A stretch of DNA of 64,000 nt from the NCBI GenBank assembly GCA_005656395.1, contig SRSI01000046.1, positions 992,001 to 1,056,000 of the forward strand, written 5' to 3'. Positions within the stretch are counted from its first letter, which is position 1. Every line of letters begins with the position of its first letter. Shown piece after piece: positions 47,199 to 57,556 of this stretch. Position numbers and translations under genes: made by a program. The DNA comes from Strongyloides papillosus (Eukaryota > Nematoda > Chromadorea > Rhabditida > Strongyloididae). The notes beneath the pieces are model-generated. The model made no database searches. It had not been told where the DNA came from and was given only the letters and a program-made list of their open reading frames with translations.

Positions 47199-49910
47199 AT
47201 GGAAGATTCGAGTGGTACACCTAGAGATACCGGTGGAGGATCCCAAAATAGTAATGAAAGAGTGGAAAATAACGTTGAAGGATCCCTTAATAGTTCGGGT
47301 ACTGGAAGAAATCAAATTGATGAAAGTCAACGTTTAAAAGAATTGTTTAGTAATGAAGAATGTCCCAGAAATAATGGAGTTGCAAAGTTTGTAGCAGAGT
47401 TAGAGATGTCTAAAGATGTAATTGAAAGCTACCAACTTGATTTCCCGGCATTTAAGGAGCCAGTATTTAGAGCTACGTATATGGACTCTAATGTACGCAA
47501 CAAGTTAACTTCAGGAGGAAAAGAAGTTGATAATATGGCTGTAGCTGCTGAGCAGGCTTTGGCGACGTTGTCAGGAGAGTTAATGGAAATCCTTGATATG
47601 GAAGATAAAAGGCAACGATACGTATTCAGCCTATGCCACTACGCGAGATTATCAGTGGTAAATACTAGACTTTATCATGCGGCAGAGAACATTCCCAGAC
47701 TTAAAGGAAAACGCATGTACATAACAAAACTTCCTGAGGTTGTTACAAAAGTTAAAGGTGAAGAAAGGTTAACATTATTAGATGCAAACCAGTGCAATGA
47801 AATCTTCAAAAGACCTCACCCGTTGGTTAGTAGAGAACAACCAAAGAAAATATTCGTAAGAAACTATCCGATGTACCAACCTATGCCTAATCAAGGACAA
47901 GTATTGACTCCAGTTCAAGGTCCTCAGATGCCTCAAATGCCAATGCCGAGTAATGGATGGCAAGTTAATAATGGGTATGTTTTTCCATCAGTAAAAGAAT
48001 TTTATAGTGCATGGGTAACTATTAAAAATAAAAATGTACTTGATATCGTTGAAGGGTATGATATCCCTGATAAAAATAGTTTAAAATGCACGTTGTTGCA
48101 TGTTAATTCCAGGCTTAGTGAAGCTGGAATGAATGAACTAATAAAACTAGTAGGGTTAGGTATAGTGAGAAAAATTAGTAAAAATGAGGTGAAGATAGTC
48201 TCCCGTTTGTATGATATCCCACGCACGAATGGAAAAGTTCGCTTGATACATGATCTAACCCCCCTAAATAAACAACTACCAGAACCACCACATTTCCACT
48301 GCGATACAATAAAAACTGTTATAGACATGATTACACCAAATTGCTATTTTGCGAAGGTAGATATAAGTTTAGCATATTATCACTTTAATATTAAGGAAAC
48401 TAGTCAACCATACTTCGCATTTAGGTTAGATGACGAATATTTTACTTTTCAAAGATTATCTATGGGCTTTTCGTATGCGCCATATTTATTTAATACAGCG
48501 TTAGCTAGTGTTGTAGCATTGTTAACAAAAAAAGGTATAATGGTAGTAAGATACTACGATGATTTTATAATAATTAACAAGACGAGAGAGAGTCTTGATA
48601 AAGATGTTAAAGAGGTTCGGAGGATGCTGAACTCTTTTGGATTTTCTCTCAATGAGGAGAAAGAGGGAGAAATCACCCAAGAAGGAGAATTCTTAGGGTA
48701 TTTTATAAATACAAGGGAGGGATGGATGAATATCCCAGAAAAGAAGGTTGCTAAGGCGTTGGCTAGCATCTCTTTATACTTTTACTTTCCCTTAGATACT
48801 GTCAAGTTAAAATGTATAGAAAATGAGTTGATAAATCAGATGAGAAAACTAGATGAGAGTGTAATAACTTATAATGAAAAATTTAATTTAACTGATAGAG
48901 TTAGGTTATCAGTTAAGAGAATCATGTCCATTGTAGGACAGTTGGAATTCATGAATCTTACGAATTCAGTATTAAGAGCGAGTTCTAGATTTTTGGTAGA
49001 AGCCATAAAAGATAAAAATTTAAATAACCATGTATGGGTAGAAACAGAAAGACTTAGAAGAGTCTTTAGGGAGGTAGCAGAAAACCCAAAAAGAAATCTA
49101 GAGAGAGATTCATTGATAGATTATATAATAAGCACAGATGCTTCTGAAATGGGTTATGGGTACATCTGTGAAGCATTAAATATTAAGGTAGCTGGGTTAT
49201 TTCCCCCAGAATTTAAAGATAAGCTGATAGCATTGAAAGAGTTACATGCGGTAAGATGTGCATTATATGAGATAGGAAATAGAATTTGGAATAGTAACAT
49301 ATTATTTAAAATAGATAACTGTAACGTTATCAGTTGGTTAAATAAGGGTTATGCAAAAAATGTTGAAGCTAATGAGCTGGTTAAAGAGCTATTAGACTAT
49401 GCGGATACTAATAATATTATAATTATTCCAGAGTATATCCCTTCCAAGTGCAATCCGGCAGATTCACTCAGCCGAGACTTAAAAATTACAGCAAAAGACA
49501 GATGCGTGGTGGAAAGGGAAACAGTAAAAAAGATGATTGAAAGGAGGTATAAAAAAGAAGTCCTTGACTGTATGGCTTCATCTTATAACACAATATCAAA
49601 ATTTTTCATTGATGAGCAGTTAGATGTTTTTAGAATAAATTTAAAGAGTTACGAAGTTAACTTTATTTGTTATATTTTTCCTCCTATTAATGACATATTA
49701 AGGGTTTTGAATAAAGTATTAAGAGATAATTTAAATATTTGTGTATTATTAATACCAATGTGGGTGTCGTATCCCTATTATGCATTTCTTCATAATCATT
49801 TTAATGTTACTGTTATAGCAGAATTGGCAGGAGACCGAGTGGTGCCAAAGTTAGAGAATTCAAAGTTATATTTAATAGAAATAAACCCAAAAATAACATC
49901 AAGAAGGTAA
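47199..49910 (+). CDS. DIRS element gag, reverse transcriptase and RNase H
   Basis: The frame encodes 903 residues from the ATG at 47,199; the open frame begins slightly earlier (47,175) without an ATG. The N-terminal 250 residues are gag-like, with no zinc knuckle, and are followed by a P-, M- and Q-rich linker. RT covers about 290-510 with KVRLIHDLTPLN near 348-359 and the YYDD catalytic box near 452-455 (nucleotides about 48,553-48,564). RNase H begins near 645 with ISTDASEMGYGYI and ends near 755 with NPADSLSR. The last 130 residues resemble the tail found in DIRS polymerases. No methyltransferase-like domain was recognised. The frame has no stop or shift. The recombinase frame starts just downstream in another phase. 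Confidence 0.9.
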   Translation: MEDSSGTPRDTGGGSQNSNERVENNVEGSLNSSGTGRNQIDESQRLKELFSNEECPRNNGVAKFVAELEMSKDVIESYQLDFPAFKEPVFRATYMDSNVRNKLTSGGKEVDNMAVAAEQALATLSGELMEILDMEDKRQRYVFSLCHYARLSVVNTRLYHAAENIPRLKGKRMYITKLPEVVTKVKGEERLTLLDANQCNEIFKRPHPLVSREQPKKIFVRNYPMYQPMPNQGQVLTPVQGPQMPQMPMPSNGWQVNNGYVFPSVKEFYSAWVTIKNKNVLDIVEGYDIPDKNSLKCTLLHVNSRLSEAGMNELIKLVGLGIVRKISKNEVKIVSRLYDIPRTNGKVRLIHDLTPLNKQLPEPPHFHCDTIKTVIDMITPNCYFAKVDISLAYYHFNIKETSQPYFAFRLDDEYFTFQRLSMGFSYAPYLFNTALASVVALLTKKGIMVVRYYDDFIIINKTRESLDKDVKEVRRMLNSFGFSLNEEKEGEITQEGEFLGYFINTREGWMNIPEKKVAKALASISLYFYFPLDTVKLKCIENELINQMRKLDESVITYNEKFNLTDRVRLSVKRIMSIVGQLEFMNLTNSVLRASSRFLVEAIKDKNLNNHVWVETERLRRVFREVAENPKRNLERDSLIDYIISTDASEMGYGYICEALNIKVAGLFPPEFKDKLIALKELHAVRCALYEIGNRIWNSNILFKIDNCNVISWLNKGYAKNVEANELVKELLDYADTNNIIIIPEYIPSKCNPADSLSRDLKITAKDRCVVERETVKKMIERRYKKEVLDCMASSYNTISKFFIDEQLDVFRINLKSYEVNFICYIFPPINDILRVLNKVLRDNLNICVLLIPMWVSYPYYAFLHNHFNVTVIAELAGDRVVPKLENSKLYLIEINPKITSRR

Positions 49911-49972
49911 AAAGAGCATGTATTTTAAAGAATTTGAAAGTAAATAAGGTAAAAATTGAGAAGAAGAACCCA

Positions 49973-51031
49973 ATGAATATGAGGGTAAATTCAAACGAGC
50001 TGGAGGCTCTAACAAAAGATGAAGAAAATGCTGAAGAAGTTAAAAATACTAAATGTAGATGGCTAGTGCTAAAAGATAAAGCACTTAGACTAAAAGGTGG
50101 AGATGAGAATGTCATGAATTCCACAGACTCTACAATTGCTGCAACTACGTTGAGAGCATATTCTTCAGCGATAAAAAACTATGAACAGTGGTGTGAAGAA
50201 CGAAAAATTGATGTTTTGCAATCAGATGATGCTAATTTGGCGAGCTATCTTAGTAAAAAAGCTGTAGAAGGTGGAAGATGGTCATCAATAAATTTAGCAT
50301 ATAGTGCTATAGTTAAATTGTGGAAAATACTGAATAACAACATGGATTGGCCGATGTCCATAGCTGTTGTGGAATCCTGTAAGCGTAAGGAGAATTTACA
50401 GGAGAAATACGACGCACCTACGTGGAGCATTGACATACTATTAAATTTTATAGTCAATGATGAAAGAAGTGACATTGACAATATGGGGAAAAAATTAGCA
50501 ACTCTGGTAGCCGTGACGTCAGGAGCTCGAGTAAGCGAGCTAGAAAAAATACAAGTGGACAAGCTGTATGAATCAGAGGACGGCATGGAAACACATTTAA
50601 TTCATTGTAAGCGAGACAGAGCAAAGAAACCATCACTAAGGATCTTATTTTCCAATAAAGAGTTCAGTGAGAATATATCGGTGGAATCGTTGTTGAAAAA
50701 ATATATTCAAATAACCAAAGAAGTAAGACAAGACAAGTACCTTTTTATTAACGCAAATAAAAAGACAAAAGCCAAGAGTTCCACAATCTCAAAATGGATA
50801 AAAGGTTATATACAAGAGGCTGGCATAAACATTAATAAAGCTCATGAGACCAGATCTGTAGCTACAAGTATGGCTAGTAGAGCATGTCCTTTAGAAGTTG
50901 TATTGAATACAGCCCAATGGTCATCCAGTAATATTTTCCTAAGATATTACAATAAAACCATCAAAAGAAATGATAGAGCAACTTTTGCAGAATCCATTCT
51001 AAAGGAGAAAGAGTTAATGAATAATAAGTGA
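49973..51031 (+). CDS. DIRS element tyrosine recombinase
   Basis: The frame gives 352 residues from the first ATG at 49,973; it is open back to 49,934 without an ATG. The N-terminal part is a SAM-like DNA-binding domain (TLRAYSSAIKNYEQWCEE). The catalytic part has the expected set: R in TSGARVSE near 50,517-50,540, H and R in AHETRS near 50,839-50,856, W in AQWSSSN, and the nucleophile tyrosine in FLRYYN near 50,936-50,953. This enzyme would insert the circular cDNA by recombination in place of an integrase. How it is translated (reinitiation, or splicing from the upstream frame) is not clear. Confidence 0.9.
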   Translation: MNMRVNSNELEALTKDEENAEEVKNTKCRWLVLKDKALRLKGGDENVMNSTDSTIAATTLRAYSSAIKNYEQWCEERKIDVLQSDDANLASYLSKKAVEGGRWSSINLAYSAIVKLWKILNNNMDWPMSIAVVESCKRKENLQEKYDAPTWSIDILLNFIVNDERSDIDNMGKKLATLVAVTSGARVSELEKIQVDKLYESEDGMETHLIHCKRDRAKKPSLRILFSNKEFSENISVESLLKKYIQITKEVRQDKYLFINANKKTKAKSSTISKWIKGYIQEAGININKAHETRSVATSMASRACPLEVVLNTAQWSSSNIFLRYYNKTIKRNDRATFAESILKEKELMNNK

Positions 51032-51256
51032 GACTCACTAAGGTATAATTCATAGGACAACTGATGGATAATTTCTAGATGTTTTTACTTATTTTCTTAA
51101 TTTACTTATGTGTAGTTGTACAAGTTGTTTATTTACAAAATCATTGTAATTAAGTATTAATAAACAGGGGTTATAAATATTTGTAAATATAAATTTTATT
51201 GCGATAAAATATTTTTAATTATACAGATGAGCTAATGATAAAAAGCATGGCATGGA

Positions 51257-51404
51257 AGCAGTTGGTAACATGTCAGCTAATGTATGTATAATACATTAAG
51301 ACATTTTAATCATAACATGGAAGGCTGGAAGACAATTGCTACTTATCTGAAGACTGGAAGATAAGTAGAATTGTCTGAAGCCCTGAAATGTTATGATTAA
51401 AATG
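51257..51404 (+). repeat. Internal complementary region of the DIRS element
   Basis: Bases 51,257-51,336 are complementary to the left end (about 46,969-47,048). Bases 51,334-51,404 are complementary to the right end (51,622 back to 51,552). The two parts meet at AAT (51,334-51,336). In the DIRS model this region serves as a splint that joins the cDNA ends into a circle. Confidence 0.9.
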
Positions 51405-51440
51405 ACCCTCCACAGAAGCTCCCACCCTAAAAGGCATAGA

Positions 51441-51568
51441 ATCGAAAAGAATAGATGATAAAGTACAAAGTGAGGGAGAAATTATCGCGACGGGAGAGAT
51501 TCACTAAGCAGTTGGTAACATGTCAGCTAATGTATGTATAATACATTAAGACATTTTAATCATAACAT
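51441..51568 (-). repeat. Right inverted terminal repeat of the DIRS element
   Basis: It is the exact reverse complement of 46,987-47,114. A unique end of about 54 bp follows to 51,622 and contains a small hairpin (ACTTATCTTCCAGTCTTCAG and a near-inverted partner). Confidence 0.95.
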
Positions 51569-51622
51569 TTCAGGGCTTCAGACAATTCTACTTATCTTCC
51601 AGTCTTCAGATAAGTAGCAATT

Positions 51623-52427
51623 AAAAAATAAATATACACTTAAAGACAGTTAATTTTAAAAAGTAAAACTAAATATATATAAGGATTAAAATTTTCACAA
51701 CTAAATATAATTAGTGTTGGAGATGTACGAAAGAAAGACAAGTATACCAATGTAATAATAAAAAAGATTCAAATATAACAAACGATAATAAATAAAAGTA
51801 TGAAAAAATCATTTTTAATGTCAAAGAAAATATCAAAGGTTGCTAAATGCTAGAGGGTGCATTAATTATATAAAATAAATAAATTAACTGAGTTATTTGC
51901 AAAAAGTTCATAGAAAGTTGTTAGTAAAATTATTCTTACATTTGAAGTAAAAATTAAACAAAATATATCATAAAGTCTAACGGTTTATTTAATAACATTA
52001 CAGCATTTAAAAGAAATTATAAAAATTTCTTTAAAATTATTTATTTGTGATTATATCTTTAAATTAAAAAAAATTATGTATATTAAAGTGAAAGTAAAGT
52101 ATTTTATTTTTTATAATAAATAAACTTCCAATAAATTTATAAAATAAAATAAGAATACTTAAAATAATCCATAAAGATAATTCTAAGTATTGTGTTAAAA
52201 TTTTTTTAAAAATTTTTGCTCACTTTGAATGTTTATTATGCAAAATTTAACAAATTTGCATTTTTCAATAATTTTATTATTATAAGGACATTTTATGAAC
52301 ACCTTTATAATAGTAAAATTTTTTTATAAATTGTATTAAGATGTTTTTCTAGAATTTTTGACACAAAATTTTTTGCACCAAATCTTGTAACAAAATTACC
52401 ACATACGTAGATAAAAGGAGTCAAAAA
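51623..52427. other. AT-rich intergenic region
   Basis: There are no genes or repeats I can support. It is the likely promoter region of the PDZ gene. Confidence 0.6.
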
Positions 52428-53588
52428 ATGCTAAGCAATATAAAAAAATTAAGAAAAGGAAAAAAAAAAGATAAAGACAAGAAAAAAAATGAGGTAAAAA
52501 GAAGAAAGAAAGCACATAGTGTTGGTTCAGTTGTTATTCTTAATGAACCTGGTTCAATTAAAGAGATGGTTTTATTTCAAGATAATAATAAGAGTAGTGG
52601 GTATGATGAATTAATTGAAAAAATAAAGGAAGAAAATGAAAAAATGTACTTATATTCTGTTAAGTGCAATAGCCCATGTAATCCAGGTGATTTAATAATA
52701 GATAAATCAAAAACTGTAACTTTTATTTTTAAAAGAAGTCCACTTATCAACTTATTACTATACCAAGATGAAATTGTTCATTTGAATGGAAAAAATGTGG
52801 ATGTTGATGATGAGGAGTGTGTTTTACCTGTGGAGCCTTGTCAACGACTAGATTTAGTGATACGAAGGAGAGGACGTTCAATGGCTGTACCATACATAAG
52901 GCAAACAAACATCAATTTAGATATGGAATATGGTTATTATTATTTTGTTGTTAATGTACCAAGAATGCAAAATCTTCCAATAGGAATGGAATTTCATAAT
53001 ACACAAGAAGATGGAGTTATTATACACAATGTTATTAGGGATACAATAGCCTATTACTTATTTTCTCAAGGTGATTATATACTTGATATCAATGGTATTC
53101 CTATAAATAGTGCACAAGAAGTTTTTCAAATGATACTTGAAGATCAAACTACATTTCCAAAATTTTCATGTGTTATAAAAAGAGCTTGTTCCAGACCAAC
53201 ACAAATAAAAGTCGTCAGAACTTTATTTGAATCACCTACGTTTCCATTGGGAGATGATTTAATTAATATTATAAAATCAGAAGAAAAGAAAATATTATCA
53301 AATGATGGTAGGAAAAAAAAAGTTCGGACAGTTCTTAAATTCCCTGGTTCTATACAAAATTCAACGTTTCAAACGTGTAACAATATAAGTACAAGTCCTA
53401 TTAATTTACCCAAGAAAAATGAGAGATCTAAATACTATTGTATCTCTTTACGTTCTAATAGATCAAAAATTTCAAATAATAATGTTAGAATTATTGATGT
53501 TCCAAAGACAAAAGAAATTGGAAGTGATATAGATAATATTATCTTTACCAATCCAGTACCACAAAAAACAACTTCATTCGAGCAATAA
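52428..53588 (+). CDS. PDZ-domain protein, probably nematode-specific family
   Basis: A single exon encodes 386 residues. The N-terminus is very lysine-rich (residues 5-27). Residues about 171-252 form a PDZ domain: a carboxylate-loop-like LPIGMEFHNT, GVIIHNVIRDT, then GDYILDINGIPINSAQEV. A second, weaker PDZ-like fold lies at about 63-152 (QDEIVHLNGKNVDVDDEE and VIRRRGR). The rest is basic and low in complexity and ends TTSFEQ. PDZ domains bind C-terminal tails of partner proteins, so a scaffold role is likely. I cannot name an ortholog; nematodes have several small two-PDZ proteins of this type. The AAGGAGTCAAAAAATG context supports the start. Confidence 0.75.
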   Translation: MLSNIKKLRKGKKKDKDKKKNEVKRRKKAHSVGSVVILNEPGSIKEMVLFQDNNKSSGYDELIEKIKEENEKMYLYSVKCNSPCNPGDLIIDKSKTVTFIFKRSPLINLLLYQDEIVHLNGKNVDVDDEECVLPVEPCQRLDLVIRRRGRSMAVPYIRQTNINLDMEYGYYYFVVNVPRMQNLPIGMEFHNTQEDGVIIHNVIRDTIAYYLFSQGDYILDINGIPINSAQEVFQMILEDQTTFPKFSCVIKRACSRPTQIKVVRTLFESPTFPLGDDLINIIKSEEKKILSNDGRKKKVRTVLKFPGSIQNSTFQTCNNISTSPINLPKKNERSKYYCISLRSNRSKISNNNVRIIDVPKTKEIGSDIDNIIFTNPVPQKTTSFEQ

Positions 53589-54386
53589 ATATAATATTAT
53601 TAATGGTTTCATAAAAAACATATATTAAACTCACTAACATTTTAAATTGATAATATAATCCTATAATTTTACAAATAAATGCTTAATTAGCATCATTTTT
53701 TTGTTGATAAAGTGTAATTTTTCGAATGTAATAGAATATATTAATTCTAACGATTATCTTTTAGTTGCATATGTTATGAATCCCATGATTTACGTGAAAC
53801 GATAAAATAATTTGACCATATATACAGTAGAAATGTAAAATCTACACTGTATCTTATTTTAATCCTTTTGAAGATGTGTTACGAAAGAAATTTCCAATCT
53901 TAAAGGTATTATTTTCTACCTTGTCTAGATATCGATGTATATTTTTACATGTTACATAACATTATTGCATACTACTTCTTAATTATATTAAATTTTCTTA
54001 CTAAGACTAATATTTATTTCTACAAAAAAGCAGCAATTGGTAAGAAATTTTTGACGACAAGTATTATGACAAACGTGATGACAATCATTATATAAATATC
54101 TAAAAATATCAGTTCAAATCATTGTTGTTTTCACAATCGATTTTAATTAACTGGTATAGGTTACATGGTAGTATAAAGTGTAAATCATAACACGTGTGAA
54201 AATATAGAAGTTTTTTGTTTTATTTAGAGTAGAGGTATTGTAGGGGAAAACATTTTTTTATGTTAGAAACATTGAGTTTTTTTCGTGTAGGATAAATTTA
54301 TGATATAGTACTTGCTCGTTTTTTTTAATAATAGTTTATTTTTTGACTAATTGTTTTTTTGTTATAGTTGTTAACAGGCGAAAGCA
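53589..54386. other. AT-rich intergenic region
   Basis: No gene is seen. An acceptor-like TTGTTAACAG at 54,368-54,377 precedes the next ATG by 9 bp and could be a spliced-leader site. Confidence 0.5.
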
Positions 54387-56810
54387 ATGCGTGACAACTT
54401 AACTACTATCGCACAAACGGCTTCTGATAGCATGGAGTCTTTCGAATTTCTTAACCACACTTCCTGTCGTAAAATTTTTAGTAGTAACAGAAGTTGTGGT
54501 ATTAAAGACGTTGATGAGAGTTGTAATACTATTACAGTGGATAGATGTACCAAAAAACAACTGCTCTCGCGTTGTAATGATTTATTTGAATCATCATATT
54601 CGTCTTATTTTATTCACAGGGATTATAAAAAATCTGTATGTTACGTTTATTATTTTGTATTATTTTATTTTTATTTTTCTGTTTATTTTTAGACCGTCAT
54701 TATCGACCCACTTAGGATTAAACATATTATTGATTTCACTAACTCTACTGAAACAAAAATTCCAGACTTATTGTATGACTATAAATCACTACTGAAGTGT
54801 GCTCACACAATGACGTCAACAAATAGTATTAGTAATAATCCTTCTAGTGATGGAGATTTGTATGAAAAAGTATGTAGTGTTATACTATTAGAAGATCACC
54901 AGGAATTTGAAAAGCTTTTAAGGACCACGCCATTAGCAAATATCATGCATACAAAGGATTCGCAAGGCCGATCAATTCTGACATTGGCATGTATGGCTGA
55001 TAAACCCAAAATAGCCGCAATTCTACTCAAAAAAGGATTATCAATTGAGGATAAAGATAAACTTGGGAGAACTGCTTTGTATTGGGCTGTTAAGTGTGAT
55101 TCCACAAAGGTACTGAAGTGGATGTTAAATCAACTACCAATAACGGAGGATTTTATTTTATCTAAAGATGGGCAAGGAATAACATCACTTCATCTCGCAG
55201 CAACGAAACCATCTTCAAAAATTTTACGTCTTCTATTGAATGGATTAAATGCTCTACCAAACAAAAGTGAAAATATACTGAGAAAGATGTATGACGTCTA
55301 CAATAGGATACCATTGCACTATGCTGCGGCATCTGGAAGTTTGGAATGTGTAGAGGAGTTTATGGATGAGTCCCTCAGTTTACCTATCACTATTCGTGAC
55401 ATGTATGGAAATACTCCATTAATGTTGGCTTGCGGAAACAACTGTGCTTCCGATGTTGTGAGGTACTTATCTGCAAAAAAGTCAATATCTGCGACGTCAA
55501 GAAATAGTCATGGAATGTCTCCATTACATATAGCAGTCCTTGCCAACAACATCGAGGGTGTTAAAATTCTCTTGGGAGAGTGCAAAATATCAACAGAAAT
55601 CTATGATGAGGATGCCAGGACACCATTACATTATGCAGCACAAAATGGTAGAGTTGAAATTGTTGAGTTGTTATTAAAAAGTGGTGCTAGGTATAATGCA
55701 TGTGACGAGTACCGTGCTACACCTGTACATTATGCTGCTGAAATAAGTTGGGCGATAGTTGCCTCGTTGGTTACAAAGAATTCTTATAACTATTGTGGAA
55801 TGACTGATAAGGAAGGACGAACACCATTTATGTGGGCTGTTGTATCTGAAAATGAGAGGGTTGTTAGTAAAATGTTAAAAACTTTTGATATACCACGTCA
55901 TGGAAAGGATAACCATAATTACACAGCACTTCACCTTGCTGCATTTACTGGTAATGTATCTATTTGCAAAACATTACTGCAACAAGGATGGGTTGTAACT
56001 GCAGAGGATAAAGCTGGTGCAACACCACTCCATATTGCAGCTGGGAAAGGTTTTACAAACATTGTACAAATATTTTGTACATCTAATGATGATATTATTG
56101 ATAAAGTGGATAGTAATCTTAGGACAGCTCTTTTTTATGCAGCGTTAGGTGGACAAGCTCATACACTAAATGTTATGATATCAGACTTAGGATTTGATAA
56201 AATGGTTGTAGATGTACTGGATCGGACTGTCCTTCACGCTGCAGCATACTGTGGTTTTGTAGCTTGTGTACAGAAATTAATAGATCATGGAGTTGGAATT
56301 AATGCTATTGATAGAGATGAGGAGACACCACTACACGTTGCTTGTTGTCGTGGCAAAGAAGATGTCGTTCATTTATTGGTAAAGTCTGGTGCCATAATAA
56401 ATCCATACTCACGAATAAATGAAACAACTCCATTAAGCTATGCAATAGCAAATAACCATACTGAACTCATTCAATTTTTGAAGGAGCGAAATGCTGTAAC
56501 AGGTGAAGAGATTAAAAATATTGCTGCCTGCATAATCACAAGAGCTATCCGTAGATACGTCCTCAAGAAACAACAATTTCTTTTGGGATTATCCTCTGGA
56601 AGTACAGTACAATTCTCGGAGCACTCTTATCAAAATAGTAATCGTCTTCCTAGTCAAGGTGTACATAAAAGTAACTCACTTACAGCTGCTACTGGATCAG
56701 TAACTTCCTCACAAATTACTGGACCGTTAGTTCGAAACCGACGATCATCTAATTCGACTAATAGTCATATTTATAATGATGACACTTTAGTTGACATATT
56801 TGATGCTTAA
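54387..56810 (+). CDS. mlt-4: Inversin-like ankyrin-repeat protein (MLT-4 type), copy 1
   Basis: Exons 54,387-54,635 and 54,693-56,810 join in phase over a 57-bp GTATGT...TTTTTAG intron and give 788 residues. About 15 ankyrin repeats run from about residue 165 to 685 (for example RTPLHYAAQNGRVEIVELLL). An IQ-like helix follows (IAACIITRAIRRYVLKKQQF), then a Ser- and Asn-rich tail. Ankyrin repeats plus IQ motif is the layout of inversin/NPHP2, whose C. elegans relative MLT-4 is needed for moulting. A shorter protein starting at the ATG 54,810 is possible, because the first 120 residues are not repeat-like. A second copy lies 0.7 kb downstream. Confidence 0.8.
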
Positions 56811-57556
56811 ATGTGTATAAATTGTATTTATGATGTATAAAAGTATATATATTTATAGATAAATGATTAAAATATTGTACTATTTTTTTAATTGTATTGG
56901 TATTTGTAAATAAAAATTTTGTACAAATATAGTGTTCATATTATTGCAAAAAATCTTTGTTTATTGTGTATCCATTCTTTTTATTTATATAACTTTTATT
57001 AAATGATAATATCGGATTAAATTTTTCCTTGATTTTACGTATAATTTACGATATTCTTCCAGAATTCACAGCATAATAATTAAATATAATATGTTATGAA
57101 TTTTTCAATCTCATTTAAACAGATATATAATTTATAAATTATTAAAAAGTAAGATGCTGTTATGGAGTAAAAATTAAAAATAGTAATAAAATAAAATTTA
57201 TTTTTGTGGAAAAAAGTCTTTCCTGTTTTCAAAAAACAGCAGTCTAATGACAAAAAAATTAATATTATCTCATAAAAATAATGAATAGTTAAAATTTAAA
57301 TAATTACTTATTTAGTAATATCAAGTAAAAGATTTGGTATGTTTTTAATGAGTAATAGTAATTTTATACCTTTTAATCAATTAAAACTAACTAGTACGTT
57401 TAACACAAATTTATCTATGTTTAAATATTCCAACTTGATTTTTCACGTTACACATCAATATACTTTAAATAGATAATTAGTATTTATCAAAACTACTTTA
57501 TTCTACAAATAATAAAATTGTTTGTTGATATATATATTCTGAGAAATTTTTCTAAT
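56811..57556. other. Spacer between the two ankyrin genes
   Basis: It is AT-rich, with AATAAA-like signals near 56,910 and no open frame of note. Confidence 0.6.

Larger units (their letters stand above)
46969..51622 (+). mobile_element. DIRS-type tyrosine-recombinase retrotransposon, apparently intact
   Basis: The element of about 4.65 kb has inverted terminal repeats (46,987-47,114 and 51,441-51,568, identical), a gag-RT-RNase H frame, a tyrosine recombinase frame and an internal complementary region (51,257-51,404). That region is the reverse complement of the left end joined to the reverse complement of the right end, the hallmark of DIRS elements, which replicate through a circle. An ATT triplet borders the element on both sides (46,969-46,971 and 51,620-51,622) and its complement, AAT, lies at the join in the internal region (51,334-51,336). 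No target duplication is expected or seen. Confidence 0.9.

Noticed and set aside
46969..51622. Reading the element as a PAT-type retrotransposon with split direct repeats
   Set aside because: A block of about 60 bp does occur twice in direct orientation near the right end (about 51,257 and 51,507), but both are inverted relative to the left end, and the two joined end complements form a DIRS internal complementary region.
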